From an uncultured Candidatus Puniceispirillum sp. (GTDB lineage Bacteria; Pseudomonadota; Alphaproteobacteria; Puniceispirillales; Puniceispirillaceae), in assembly GCA_905182545.1 (NCBI GenBank), contig CAJJBY010000006.1, positions 186,001-250,000 on the forward strand: a stretch of 64,000 bases of DNA. The letters are read 5' to 3'. Under the pieces are notes generated by a model, which did no database searches, had not been told where the DNA came from, and saw only the letters and a list, made by a program, of their open reading frames with translations. How positions within the stretch are numbered: the stretch's first letter is position 1; every line of letters starts with the position of its first letter. The position numbers and the translations under genes were made by a program. Shown here piece by piece: positions 55,353 to 64,000 of the stretch.

Positions 55353-55844
55353 TTAGAACGGAATATCGTCATCCATATCATTTGAACTGCGCATTGGTGG
55401 AGGGCTTGACTGACCACCGGCCTGCGGGGTTTGATCATGACTCACCTGATTGCTGCTATAGCCGCCGCTATCGCCCATGCTGGATGAGTCGCCACGTCCA
55501 CCAAGAAGGGTCATTTCCCCACGGTAACGTTGCAAAACCACTTCGGTTGTGTATTTTTCAACGCCTTGCTGATCGGTCCATTTGCGGGTCTGCAACTGGC
55601 CTTCAATGTAGCATGTTGACCCTTTGCGGAGATATTGCTCGGCGATCCGGCCAAGATTCTCGTTAAAGATTACAACGCGGTGCCATTCGGTTTTTTCGCG
55701 CTGCTCGCCTGAGTTTTTATCCTTCCAGCGTTCGGAAGTGGCGATTGATAGATTGACGATTTTGCTGCCGTCTTGTGTTGACCGCACTTCAGGGTCGCGC
55801 CCTAGATTGCCAACTAGGATGACTTTGTTAACGCTGCCTGCCAT
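55353..55844 (-). CDS. ssb: single-stranded DNA-binding protein
   Basis: 163 aa. OB fold at residues 1-110 ([18 protein letters not shown] ... [23 protein letters not shown]) and a flexible Gly/Ser/Gln-rich linker ending in the acidic tip DDDIPF that recruits repair proteins. Divergent from uvrA across 263 bases. I looked for the alphaproteobacterial LexA box (GTTC-N7-GTTC) between them and found only a half-site. Confidence 0.97.
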   Translation of the reverse strand: MAGSVNKVILVGNLGRDPEVRSTQDGSKIVNLSIATSERWKDKNSGEQREKTEWHRVVIFNENLGRIAEQYLRKGSTCYIEGQLQTRKWTDQQGVEKYTTEVVLQRYRGEMTLLGGRGDSSSMGDSGGYSSNQVSHDQTPQAGGQSSPPPMRSSNDMDDDIPF

Positions 55845-56107
55845 TGCGATTTTACTCCTGAATGAAATATGTTTTGGGTTTTTAGGCTAAAGTAATAAAC
55901 CAATCTACAATTTCAGATTACCCATGCTGGAAAGGGTATGACAAGGATAAATCGGCCATCGTTCGGATCAATTGTAAATATCTGAAATTCGCCTGATGAA
56001 ACCGACTAAAATGCAATGGGTTTTGTGAAATTTGCAAATCAGTTTTTCGGTATGACTGGCCGCGAAAAGACTAGCAAACCAGATGCTCGACGGTCTATAG
56101 TCCATCC

Positions 56108-59016
56108 ATGCCAAATGAAACCAAAAGAACGCCGCTTGCCAAAAAGGCTCAGCAAACCACCCGCCCTGCCAACGGCATTGAACCGCGCATGATTTCGGTT
56201 CGCGGTGCGCGCGAGCACAATCTTGCCAATGTGGACATTGATTTACCGCGTGACCAGCTTGTCGTTTTGACCGGCTTGTCTGGTTCGGGCAAATCATCGC
56301 TTGCCTTTGACACGATCTATGCTGAAGGCCAGCGCCGCTATGTCGAATCACTTTCGGCCTATGCGCGCCAGTTTCTTGATATGATGAACAAGCCAGATGT
56401 TGATTTGATCGAAGGCTTGTCGCCGGCCATTTCAATCGAACAGAAAACAACATCACGCAACCCGCGATCAACCGTTGGCACGGTTACTGAAATTTATGAC
56501 TATATGCGGCTGTTATGGGCTCGGATCGGTATTCCATATTCGCCAACCACGGGCTTGCCAATTCGCAGCCAGACCGTCAGCCAGATGGTTGACATCTTAT
56601 TGGCGCTTGATGATGGCGCACGGTTATATCTGCTGGCGCCAATTGTTCGCGGCCGCAAAGGTGAATACCGAAAAGAGCTTGGCGAATTGCATCGCAGGGG
56701 ATTCAGCCGGGTTCGCATTAATGGCGAAATCTATGATGTTGACGATACGCCAACACTGGATAAGCAGAAAAAACATGATATCGAGGTTGTTGTTGATCGG
56801 GTTGTGATCACCGGTGATCATGATGAATTGGCAACACGTCTTGCAGATTCGCTGGAAACGGCGCTTGGCCTCAGTGATGGGTTGGTTTTTGCTGATCATG
56901 CGGATAATGACGAGCGGATTGTGTTTTCTGCCAGATTTGCCTGCCCTGATTCGGGCTTTACCATTGATGAGATCGAGCCGCGGCTGTTTTCTTTTAATAA
57001 TCCCTATGGTGCCTGTGGGGCTTGTGACGGTCTTGGGGTCAAAAGTCATTTTGATGAACAGCTTGTGGTTCCTGATCGCCAAGCCAGCCTTCGCAATGGT
57101 GCCTTGGCGCCTTGGTCATCAAGCACCTCTCGCTATTATCTGCAAACGCTGGAATCACTGGCAAAACAATTCAAATTCTCGCTCGATGTACCATTCAATG
57201 ATCTGGATGATGATGTTCAGTCGATCATTCTTCATGGATCGGGCAAAATGCCCGTCACAATTGATTTTGATGATGGCATGCGGTCATATCGTACGGTCAA
57301 GCCGTTTGAAGGGGTTATGCCCAATCTTGGGCGTCGCTATCGTGAAACCGACTCGTCATGGGTGCGTGACGAAATGGAAAAATATCGGGCGAACCTGCCC
57401 TGCACAACCTGCAAGGGCAAGCGCCTGAAAAATGAGGCTTTGCCGTCAAAATTGATATGCATGACATATCTGATATTGCCCGTTTATCAATTGCTGATGC
57501 ACGCCAATGGTTTGTTGATTTGAGCGTGAAATTAACCGGTCAGGATTCGGAAATCGCTGCCCGTATTTTAAAGGAAATCAATGAACGGCTTGGCTTTTTG
57601 GTCAATGTCGGGCTTGGCTATCTGGCAATGTCGCGCAATTCTGGCACCTTGTCAGGCGGTGAATCCCAACGTATCCGGCTGGCATCGCAAATTGGCTCTG
57701 GCCTGACAGGCGTTCTGTATGTTCTTGATGAACCGTCAATTGGGCTTCATCAGCGCGATAATGATCGGCTGCTATCGACATTGGTTCGGCTTCGTGATCT
57801 TGGCAATACCGTTCTGGTTGTCGAACATGATGAAGAAGCGATTTTGCTGGCTGACTATGTTGTCGATATGGGGCCTGGTGCGGGGGTTCATGGTGGTCAT
57901 GTTGTTGCCGCTGGTACGCCTGATGAGGTGATGAACCATCCAGACTCACTGACAGGCCAATATTTATCGGGCAAGTTAGAAATTGCCGTGCCGAAAAAGC
58001 GTCGTACGCCAAAAAAAGGCCGCTTTATTCGTGTGGAAAACGCCACAGGTAATAATTTGCAGGATATTTCGGTAAAGTTCCCGCTTGGTGTGATGACGTG
58101 TGTCACTGGGGTGTCAGGCGGCGGCAAATCAACCTTAGTTCTGGAAACCTTATGGAAATCACTTGCGCGGAATTTGCACAAGGCACGCGAAATCCCCGCT
58201 CCGCACAAAGTCATTTATGGTGCAGAATTTCTGGATAAGGTTGTTGATATTGACCAATCTCCAATTGGCCGCACACCGCGGTCAAATCCGGCAACTTATA
58301 CAGGCGCATTTACGCCGATCCGCGAATGGTTTGCAGGTCTTCCCGAAGCCAAGGCGCGCGGCTATGCGCTTGGTCGTTTTTCGTTCAATGTCAAAGGTGG
58401 GCGCTGCGAGGCCTGTCAGGGCGATGGTCTGATCAAGATCGAAATGCATTTCCTGCCTGATATCTATGTGACCTGCGATAGCTGCAAGGGACGCCGTTAC
58501 AATCGGGAAACGCTGGAAATTACATGGCGCGGCAAATCCATTGCCGATATTCTGGATATGACAGTCGAAGAAGGTGTCGACTATTTCAAGGCGGTGCCAT
58601 CAATCCGCGAAAAGCTGGAAACCATGCTTCGTGTTGGGCTTGGCTATGTTCGCATCGGCCAGCAAGCAACTACCCTATCAGGTGGTGAGGCGCAACGTGT
58701 CAAATTATCCAAGGAATTATCGCGCCGCGCAACGGGCCGCACGATTTACATTCTGGATGAGCCGACAACCGGCCTGCATTTCCATGACATTGCCAAGTTG
58801 CTGGAGGTTCTGCAGGAACTGGTCGAACAGGGCAATAGCGTGATTGTGATCGAACATAATATGGATGTGATCAAAACCGCCGACTGGATTATCGATCTTG
58901 GCCCTGAAGGTGGCGATGGTGGAGGCTATATCGTTGCTGAAGGCACGCCTGAACAGGTGGCGAAGGTTGCTGACTCCCATACCGGCACCTATCTTGCGCG
59001 TGTTTTAAAAAAGTGA
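56108..59016 (+). CDS. uvrA: excinuclease ABC subunit A (single-base frameshift)
   Basis: About 970 codons corrected. Two ABC ATPase modules: the first Walker [20 protein letters not shown], the second [19 protein letters not shown]; zinc-finger pairs at [14 protein letters not shown], at [10 protein letters not shown] and at [22 protein letters not shown]; signature [16 protein letters not shown] and [16 protein letters not shown]. The first frame ends soon after KNEALPSKL; the correct [22 protein letters not shown] needs one G restored at about 57442 (TTGCC from TTGGCC). Damage-recognition subunit of nucleotide excision repair. Confidence 0.95.
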
Positions 59017-59022
59017 TTTGTG

Positions 59023-60384
59023 ATGAATGATCTTGCTCCTGTTCATGTGATTGGTGGTGGTCTTGCTGGTTGTGAGGCTGCCTTTCAAATTGCCAGCATG
59101 AATGTGCCTGTTGTGATCCATGAAATGCGCCCAACGCGTAAAACCGATGCGCACCATAGCGAAGGCCTTGCCGAGCTGGTTTGTTCCAATTCTTTTCGAT
59201 CGGATGATGCAACGGCAAATGCTGTTGGTGTTTTGCATCAGGAAATGCGGATTTTGGGATCCTTGATATTGCAGGCTGCAGATGCTGAAAAAGTGCCTGC
59301 TGGTGGCGCTTTGGCAGTTGATCGTGATCGATTTTCCGCCGCTGTCGAGGCCAAGATCAACAGCCACCCCCTGATCACGGTGCATCGTGAAGAAATTGCC
59401 GATATTCCCGAAGATTGGCAACAGGTCATCATTGCCACTGGTCCGCTGACTTCGCCTGAACTGGCCGAAGCAATCCGGCGGTGGGGCGGCGAAGATGATC
59501 TGGCTTTTTTTGATGCGATTGCGCCCATTGTTCATTTTGACAGTGTCAATATGGATGTGGCTTGGTTCCAGTCACGTTATGACAAATCCACTGATGGCGG
59601 CGATGGCAAAGATTATATCAATTGCCCCATGACACAGCCGCAATATGAAGCGTTTATTGATGCGCTTTTAACTGGCGAGAAAATGTCATTCAAGGAATGG
59701 GAAGAAAGCACCCCCTATTTTGATGGCTGTATGCCAATTGAAATCATGGCGTCACGCGGGCGCGAAACGCTGCGCTGGGGGCCAATGAAGCCGGTGGGCC
59801 TTACCAATGCGCATGACGGGTCACGCCCCCATGCGGTCATCCAGCTTCGTCAGGATAACGCGCTTGGCACGCTTTATAACATTGTCGGGTTTCAGACAAA
59901 GCTGAAACATGGCGAACAGGTGCGGGTGTTCCAAACGATTCCGGGTCTTGAAAATGCGCAATTTGCAAGGCTTGGCGGGTTGCACCGCAATACCTTTATC
60001 AATTCGCCGCGTCTTCTTGACTCGCAATTGCGGCTGAAGGCGAAACCGAGATTGCGCTTTGCTGGGCAGATTACCGGTGTTGAAGGCTATATTGAATCAG
60101 CCGCAATTGGTTTGCTTGCTGGCCGAATGGCCACAGCTGAGACGCTTGGCACTGAATGGATTCCACCACCAGTCGATACGGCGCATGGCGCGCTTCTTGC
60201 GCATATTACCGGCGGTGCTATGGCTGATAGTTTCCAGCCAATGAATGTCAATTTTGGCCTGTTTCCTGAATTGCCAGTAAATGAGCGTGGGCGGCGGCCT
60301 CGTGGGCGTGATCGCAAAGCTGCCTATGCTGAACGTGCCTTGACCAAATTGGCCGCATGGGGCAATGCGACAGCGGCGCCATAA
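59023..60384 (+). CDS. trmFO: methylenetetrahydrofolate-tRNA-(uracil-5-)-methyltransferase
   Basis: 453 aa from the ATG at 59023 (GTG at 59020 is adjacent). FAD-binding [16 protein letters not shown] at the start, [24 protein letters not shown] with the family cysteine, [42 protein letters not shown] and a final NFGLFPEL. Forms m5U54 of tRNA T-loops using methylene-THF and FADH2. Six bases after uvrA, so probably cotranscribed. Confidence 0.96.
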   Translation: MNDLAPVHVIGGGLAGCEAAFQIASMNVPVVIHEMRPTRKTDAHHSEGLAELVCSNSFRSDDATANAVGVLHQEMRILGSLILQAADAEKVPAGGALAVDRDRFSAAVEAKINSHPLITVHREEIADIPEDWQQVIIATGPLTSPELAEAIRRWGGEDDLAFFDAIAPIVHFDSVNMDVAWFQSRYDKSTDGGDGKDYINCPMTQPQYEAFIDALLTGEKMSFKEWEESTPYFDGCMPIEIMASRGRETLRWGPMKPVGLTNAHDGSRPHAVIQLRQDNALGTLYNIVGFQTKLKHGEQVRVFQTIPGLENAQFARLGGLHRNTFINSPRLLDSQLRLKAKPRLRFAGQITGVEGYIESAAIGLLAGRMATAETLGTEWIPPPVDTAHGALLAHITGGAMADSFQPMNVNFGLFPELPVNERGRRPRGRDRKAAYAERALTKLAAWGNATAAP

Positions 60385-60419
60385 GCCAGTTTGCTAAAAT
60401 CCCCCACTTTTCAGATCCA

Positions 60420-60455
60420 AATTACTGTGGTGGGCCGAATTACTGTGGTGGGCCA
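60420..60455 (-). repeat. 18-bp tandem duplication over a stop codon
   Basis: Two adjacent 18-base units differ only in the last base (60420-60437 and 60438-60455). On the minus strand each encodes FGPPQ followed by a TAA, so the coding end of the downstream gene is duplicated, with the first stop (60440-60442) terminating the protein. Typical replication slippage. Confidence 0.7.
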
Positions 60456-61102
60456 AATAACTGCCACGCCAGCATTTTCCAAATCAGCGCCGGATGATTG
60501 GCGTCTGCATTGGGGCGTTGCACATAGCGAAGCCAGCAGGCCACCAGATACAGAAATGACCGTTTTTGTCCCGAATCATTGCGGCGAAGGGCGCTGATTT
60601 GAGGCTTGTCCAAGGGCACTGCCGCATGCGGTTCATGCCCGCGTATCGCGTGATGAAATTGATGGCCAATATCGGTGGCGATTGCCGATTGTGCCGCCTG
60701 CCCTAAATGTTTGGCGACAAGCGCCCAAACCGTCGCCCAGCCATCAATATTGTCGCGATTTTCATCATGGCAGGCGGTTTGCCAATGGCCGATCAGATCA
60801 ATGATTTCTGACTGTAACCCCTCATGGGTTTGAAATTGCGCTTGCAGCTGTGTCACAAGCGGGGCTGTTTGTGCGCCGCTGCCGGATAAGGCATCAACCC
60901 ACCATTGAATGCGGATGGCGGAGAGAAGTGACTCGCTTGGGATGTGAAGCGCCGAATCAAGCGCAATTGCAAGATCGAATATTGAAGCGGCAAGAAATTG
61001 GTCATTCGCCGGTTCAAACATCAAACAAAGCGCCAAGGGACGGCCAAGCGGATGATCGCTATCACGCAATGCAGCTAATGCGGTTTTGGCGTTATCGGTC
61101 AT
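60440..61102 (-). CDS. squalene/phytoene synthase-family protein
   Basis: 220 aa. IFDLAIALDSALHIPSESLLSAIRIQWWVDALSG resembles the first helix pair of this fold but lacks the DxxxD metal pair of true prenyl synthases; a second partial region is AIATDIGHQFHHAIRG. Related to NDUFAF6-like proteins, widespread in alphaproteobacteria beside secDF and trmFO. It may be non-catalytic. Upstream Mth938-domain gene is 26 bases away, same strand. Confidence 0.78.
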   Translation of the reverse strand: MTDNAKTALAALRDSDHPLGRPLALCLMFEPANDQFLAASIFDLAIALDSALHIPSESLLSAIRIQWWVDALSGSGAQTAPLVTQLQAQFQTHEGLQSEIIDLIGHWQTACHDENRDNIDGWATVWALVAKHLGQAAQSAIATDIGHQFHHAIRGHEPHAAVPLDKPQISALRRNDSGQKRSFLYLVACWLRYVQRPNADANHPALIWKMLAWQLFGPPQ

Positions 61103-61128
61103 GCAAACTAAATCGTGTGAAAAATTGT

Positions 61129-61551
61129 TTAGGCAACGTCATAAAGGCCGGTAACGGCATCGCGCCCTTCGCTCATCAGCACATTCCATGTGCGGCAAGC
61201 TGCTGGCGTTGACATAACCTCAAGCGCAATCCCATGATCGCGAAGGGCCACCGATAAACCATTCATCTGATCCATTGGCGCGCCGCCAACCCCAAGAATA
61301 AATAAGGGTGGAAAATTATCGCCGAAATGCGGCAAAAGATCATCAATCGTCAATGTTTCGGGTTTGGCTGGTGGTGCCCAGATTGCCGTTTGGCGTGGAT
61401 GCACCAACACCGAACCGCTGTAGCGTTCACCAGAAATGCGAAAACTATTGCCGCCATAGCCATGGATCAATTGCAGATCATTGGCACCTTCAAAGCTGCG
61501 GATATCAACAAGGTCGCTTGATGCGCCGCTAGGTGATTTAGGTTCGTTCAT
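61129..61551 (-). CDS. Mth938-like domain protein (DUF498)
   Basis: 140 aa from the ATG at 61551, overlapping secF's end by 14 bases; a longer frame to 61629 lies inside secF. DLQLIHGYGGNSFRISGERYSGSVLVHP, FILGVGGAPM and IALEVMSTPAACRTWNVLMSEGRDAVTGLYDV are typical. Relatives (NDUFAF3-like) are assembly factors. The genes secD-secF-DUF498-phytoene-synthase-like form one unit. Confidence 0.88.
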   Translation of the reverse strand: MNEPKSPSGASSDLVDIRSFEGANDLQLIHGYGGNSFRISGERYSGSVLVHPRQTAIWAPPAKPETLTIDDLLPHFGDNFPPLFILGVGGAPMDQMNGLSVALRDHGIALEVMSTPAACRTWNVLMSEGRDAVTGLYDVA

Positions 61552-62476
61552 ATTCAGGCTTTTCAACGCCATTATCGTCATCATCGCCGCGTTTAATGTC
61601 AAAACGTGACAATAGGCCAACAGCAACAAATACTGATGAATAGGTGCCGATCAAAACACCCCAGATCATCGCAATGGCAAAATCGCGAAGCACGGCACCA
61701 CCAAAAATCACAATTGCTATCAAAGCAAGCAGGGTTGTAACCGAGGTCATAACGGTTCGTGACAAGGTTTCGTTCAAGGATTTATTCAAAATATCGCCAA
61801 GGCTATAAGATTTATAGCGGCGTAGATTTTCACGGACACGGTCAAACACCACAACCGTATCATTGATCGAATAGCCAGCGATGGTCAAAATCGCCGCCAC
61901 AGTTGCCAGATTAAATTCAAAATTTGTCAGTGCAAAAAGCCCGATCGTTGTCATAACATCATGGGTAAGCGCCAGAATCGCAGCGATTGAAAACTGCCAT
62001 TCAAAACGGAACCAGATATAGACCATGATTGCCAACAGCGCACAAACAACCGCCAAAATGCCTTTTTCGGCCAGTTCAGCACCAACCGTTGGCCCGACAA
62101 ATTCGGTTCGGCGGATGTCATAATCGCTTCCAAGCGTGTTGCCAACAAGCTGGATCGCGGCAATTTGCGCCTTCTCATCACCATCTTGGCGTTGAATTCG
62201 GATTAGGATATCGGTTTTGGTACCAAAGCCTTGAAGGCTGATATCACCAAGACCCAAGGATTCAAGATCACCACGAAGACCCGAAATATTGGCAGGGCCT
62301 GTGTTATGGCGCGCTTCGATAAGAATACCGCCTTTAAAATCAATGCCAAGATTCAGCCCAATAATAGCGAAAAGCCCAATTGATCCGGCGATAAGCAATG
62401 ACGATAAAATAAAGGCAAGCCGATAGAATTTTAGAAAATTGATCGACGTGTTTTCAGGAACAAGTTTTAGACGCAT
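61538..62476 (-). CDS. secF: protein translocase subunit SecF
   Basis: 312 aa with six membrane segments. FIGLNLGIDFKGGILIEARH begins the periplasmic domain, VGPTVGAELAEKG is conserved, and membrane domain GYSINDTVVVFDRVRENLRRY is the family signature. With SecD it uses the proton gradient to complete export of secreted proteins. 15 bases after secD. Confidence 0.96.
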   Translation of the reverse strand: MRLKLVPENTSINFLKFYRLAFILSSLLIAGSIGLFAIIGLNLGIDFKGGILIEARHNTGPANISGLRGDLESLGLGDISLQGFGTKTDILIRIQRQDGDEKAQIAAIQLVGNTLGSDYDIRRTEFVGPTVGAELAEKGILAVVCALLAIMVYIWFRFEWQFSIAAILALTHDVMTTIGLFALTNFEFNLATVAAILTIAGYSINDTVVVFDRVRENLRRYKSYSLGDILNKSLNETLSRTVMTSVTTLLALIAIVIFGGAVLRDFAIAMIWGVLIGTYSSVFVAVGLLSRFDIKRGDDDDNGVEKPEYERT

Positions 62477-62491
62477 CGGTTAGAACCCTTC

Positions 62492-64000
62492 TTAGAGAAC
62501 AAGTCTGGTGGGGCGTTTGCGTTCAACCCAGAAAACAATGAGCAGACGTGTCACCATAACCGCCGTAAACATGGATGTGGCAATGCCAATGCCTAGCGTG
62601 ACGGCAAAGCCCTTAATTGGCCCCGACCCAAAAATATACAGAAACAGCGCTGCAAATAAGGTGGTTAGGTTCGAGTCAATGATTGTTGAAATGGCACGCT
62701 GATAGCCGCTATCAATCGCCGCAATGGTTGACCTGCCCTTTGATAATTCTTCCCGGACACGCTCAAACACCAGAACATTGGCATCAACCGCCATGCCCAT
62801 GGTCAAGACAATACCGGCAATGCCTGGAAGCGTTAAGGTGGCCTGCAAGGCCGATAGCAACGCTACAATCAAAATGATGTTCACGGTTAGCGCGCCAACG
62901 GCAAGCCCGCCAAAAAAGCCATAGCTGGCGACCATATAGATGGCGACAAGGATAATGCCAATGATCGCCGCAATTTCACCAGCGGCAATCGAATCGGCGC
63001 CAAGGCCAGGGCCAATCGAGCGTTCTTCAAGAATGATCAATGGGGCTGGCAATGCCCCTGCCCGCAGGACAAGCGCCAATTCGTTTGTTTCGGCAACACT
63101 AAAATCGCCAGTGATCTGACCACTGCCAAAAATCTGCGACTGAATGGTGGGGGCCGATACTACCTTACCATCGAGAATAATCGCAAAAGGACGGCCAATA
63201 TTTTCGCCAGTTACCTTGCCAAACCGGCGCGCACCGGCAGCGTTCAAGGTAAAGCTGACTGCTGGGCGGTTGTTCTGGTCAAAAGTTGCCGTTGCCCCAT
63301 CAAGCATCTCACCGCTGACCATAACGCGTTTTTCAATAACATAGCTTCGGCCATCATCACTGGCGCTTTGCATCAGGATGCTTCCCGGTGGCGTGCGGCC
63401 ACGCTGGATGGCTTCGGTGGCACTAATTCGCATATCGACAAGTTGGAATGTCAGTTTTGCCGTACGGCCAAGAAGCCGTTTTACCGCTTCAGGGTCATCA
63501 ACGCCAGGCAATTGAACCAGAATCCGATCAAGCCCTTGCCGCTGAATGACCGGCTCTTTGGTGCCTTCAGGGTCAAGCCGCCGGCGAATGATCTCGATCG
63601 ATTGTTCAACCGTGCGTGTTTGCATCGCAGCAAGCTCCGGCCTCATTGAAGGCTAGACGGTACGTTAGCCCATCATTGCTGACCGAGTATTCATTGCCAA
63701 GATCGGTGAAGATTTGCTGTGTCTTGGCGGCATCTTCTGGATTACGAATTTGCAGCGAGACCGTTTCATTGGCAACGGCAAGGCCGCTAAAGCGGATCTT
63801 TTCCGAGCGGAAATCGCGCCGCAATGTTTCGCCAAGATTTTCGAGCCGTTCCTGTTTTACCGCGTCAACATCGACACGAAGCAGAAGATGTGATCCGCCT
63901 TGAAGATCCAAGCCAAGATTAATCTGTTTGCCGGGTAAAAAATCTATACCAGCGCCGTCATCGCCGCCAATAAGATTTGGTAGCGCAAAGATGATCCCCA
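62492..64000 (-). CDS. secD: protein translocase subunit SecD (frameshift; N-terminus outside window)
   Basis: The gene enters from the right edge, with IDFLPGKQINLGLDLQGGSHLLLRV visible. The first frame ends soon after GLTYRLAFNEAGA; the second starts AAMQTRTVEQSIEIIRRRLDPEGTKEP. One extra base at about 63632 joins them. The rest is normal: periplasmic P1 head, and the six-helix membrane domain with GMAVDANVLVFERVREEL near the end. Essential for efficient secretion, so the lesion is probably an error. Confidence 0.93.

Noticed and set aside
55845-56107. LexA (SOS) box between ssb and uvrA
   Set aside because: A single GTTC half-site is followed by TTGT seven bases later, which does not satisfy the GTTC-N7-GTTC pattern.

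Overview
The window reads as a chromosome segment of a free-living, probably marine, alphaproteobacterium, possibly SAR116-like. This is inferred from gene content: an alphaproteobacterial DinB with an N-terminal zinc-finger extension, trmFO next to a squalene/phytoene-synthase-like gene and secDF, a ScfR-type regulator, TauD, TauE and DMT transporters, and moderate GC. No rRNA, phage module, CRISPR array or intact insertion sequence is visible.

Layout. 1-1.1 kb: the end of an unidentified gene, a small hypothetical gene, and a decayed stretch with remnants of a sigma-54 activator and a tRNA-fMet 3' fragment. 1.1-5.6 kb: a two-gene aconitase X enzyme, a DCC thiol-disulfide protein, an HAD dehalogenase coupled to an overlooked DUF1330 gene, and a YeeE/YedE transporter. 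5.8-13.5 kb: a TPP riboswitch followed by a tightly overlapping thiamine operon, thiD-thiO-thiS-thiG-thiE-thiF-thiY-tenA-thiZ-thiX. It combines thiazole synthesis, pyrimidine salvage and an ABC uptake system. 13.5-23 kb: queF, speDE (spermidine), two paralogous EamA transporters, an Old Yellow Enzyme, dinB, a VOC protein, a pirin and an SDR. 23.2-26.6 kb: a cobalt-type nitrile hydratase operon (alpha, beta, accessory protein) and a SulP transporter.

26.7-37.9 kb is an accessory, visibly AT-richer stretch. It holds a ScfR-like XRE regulator divergent from a class V aminotransferase, TauE, two TauD-family dioxygenases, DUF1989, DUF938, an AT-hook-like small protein behind a structured leader, and a broken gene. 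It ends at tRNA-Ser(UGA), whose 3' end is echoed by a 12-bp repeat 4.7 kb away.

38-64 kb is mostly core genome: an RND efflux pair, cell-wall enzymes (MltB-like, RlpA, DacC), tmk-holB-metG-tatD-MBL, tRNA-Lys, coaD-gyrA, ssb, uvrA, trmFO, a phytoene-synthase-like protein, a Mth938-domain protein, secF and secD (running off the window).

A striking property is the number of single-base frameshifts. I count 15 in 10 genes, including gyrA, secD and uvrA, where the downstream part of the same protein continues in another frame. Because essential genes are hit, and several shifts lie at homopolymers, sequence or assembly error is the simplest explanation. I annotate these as single genes spanning the shift.
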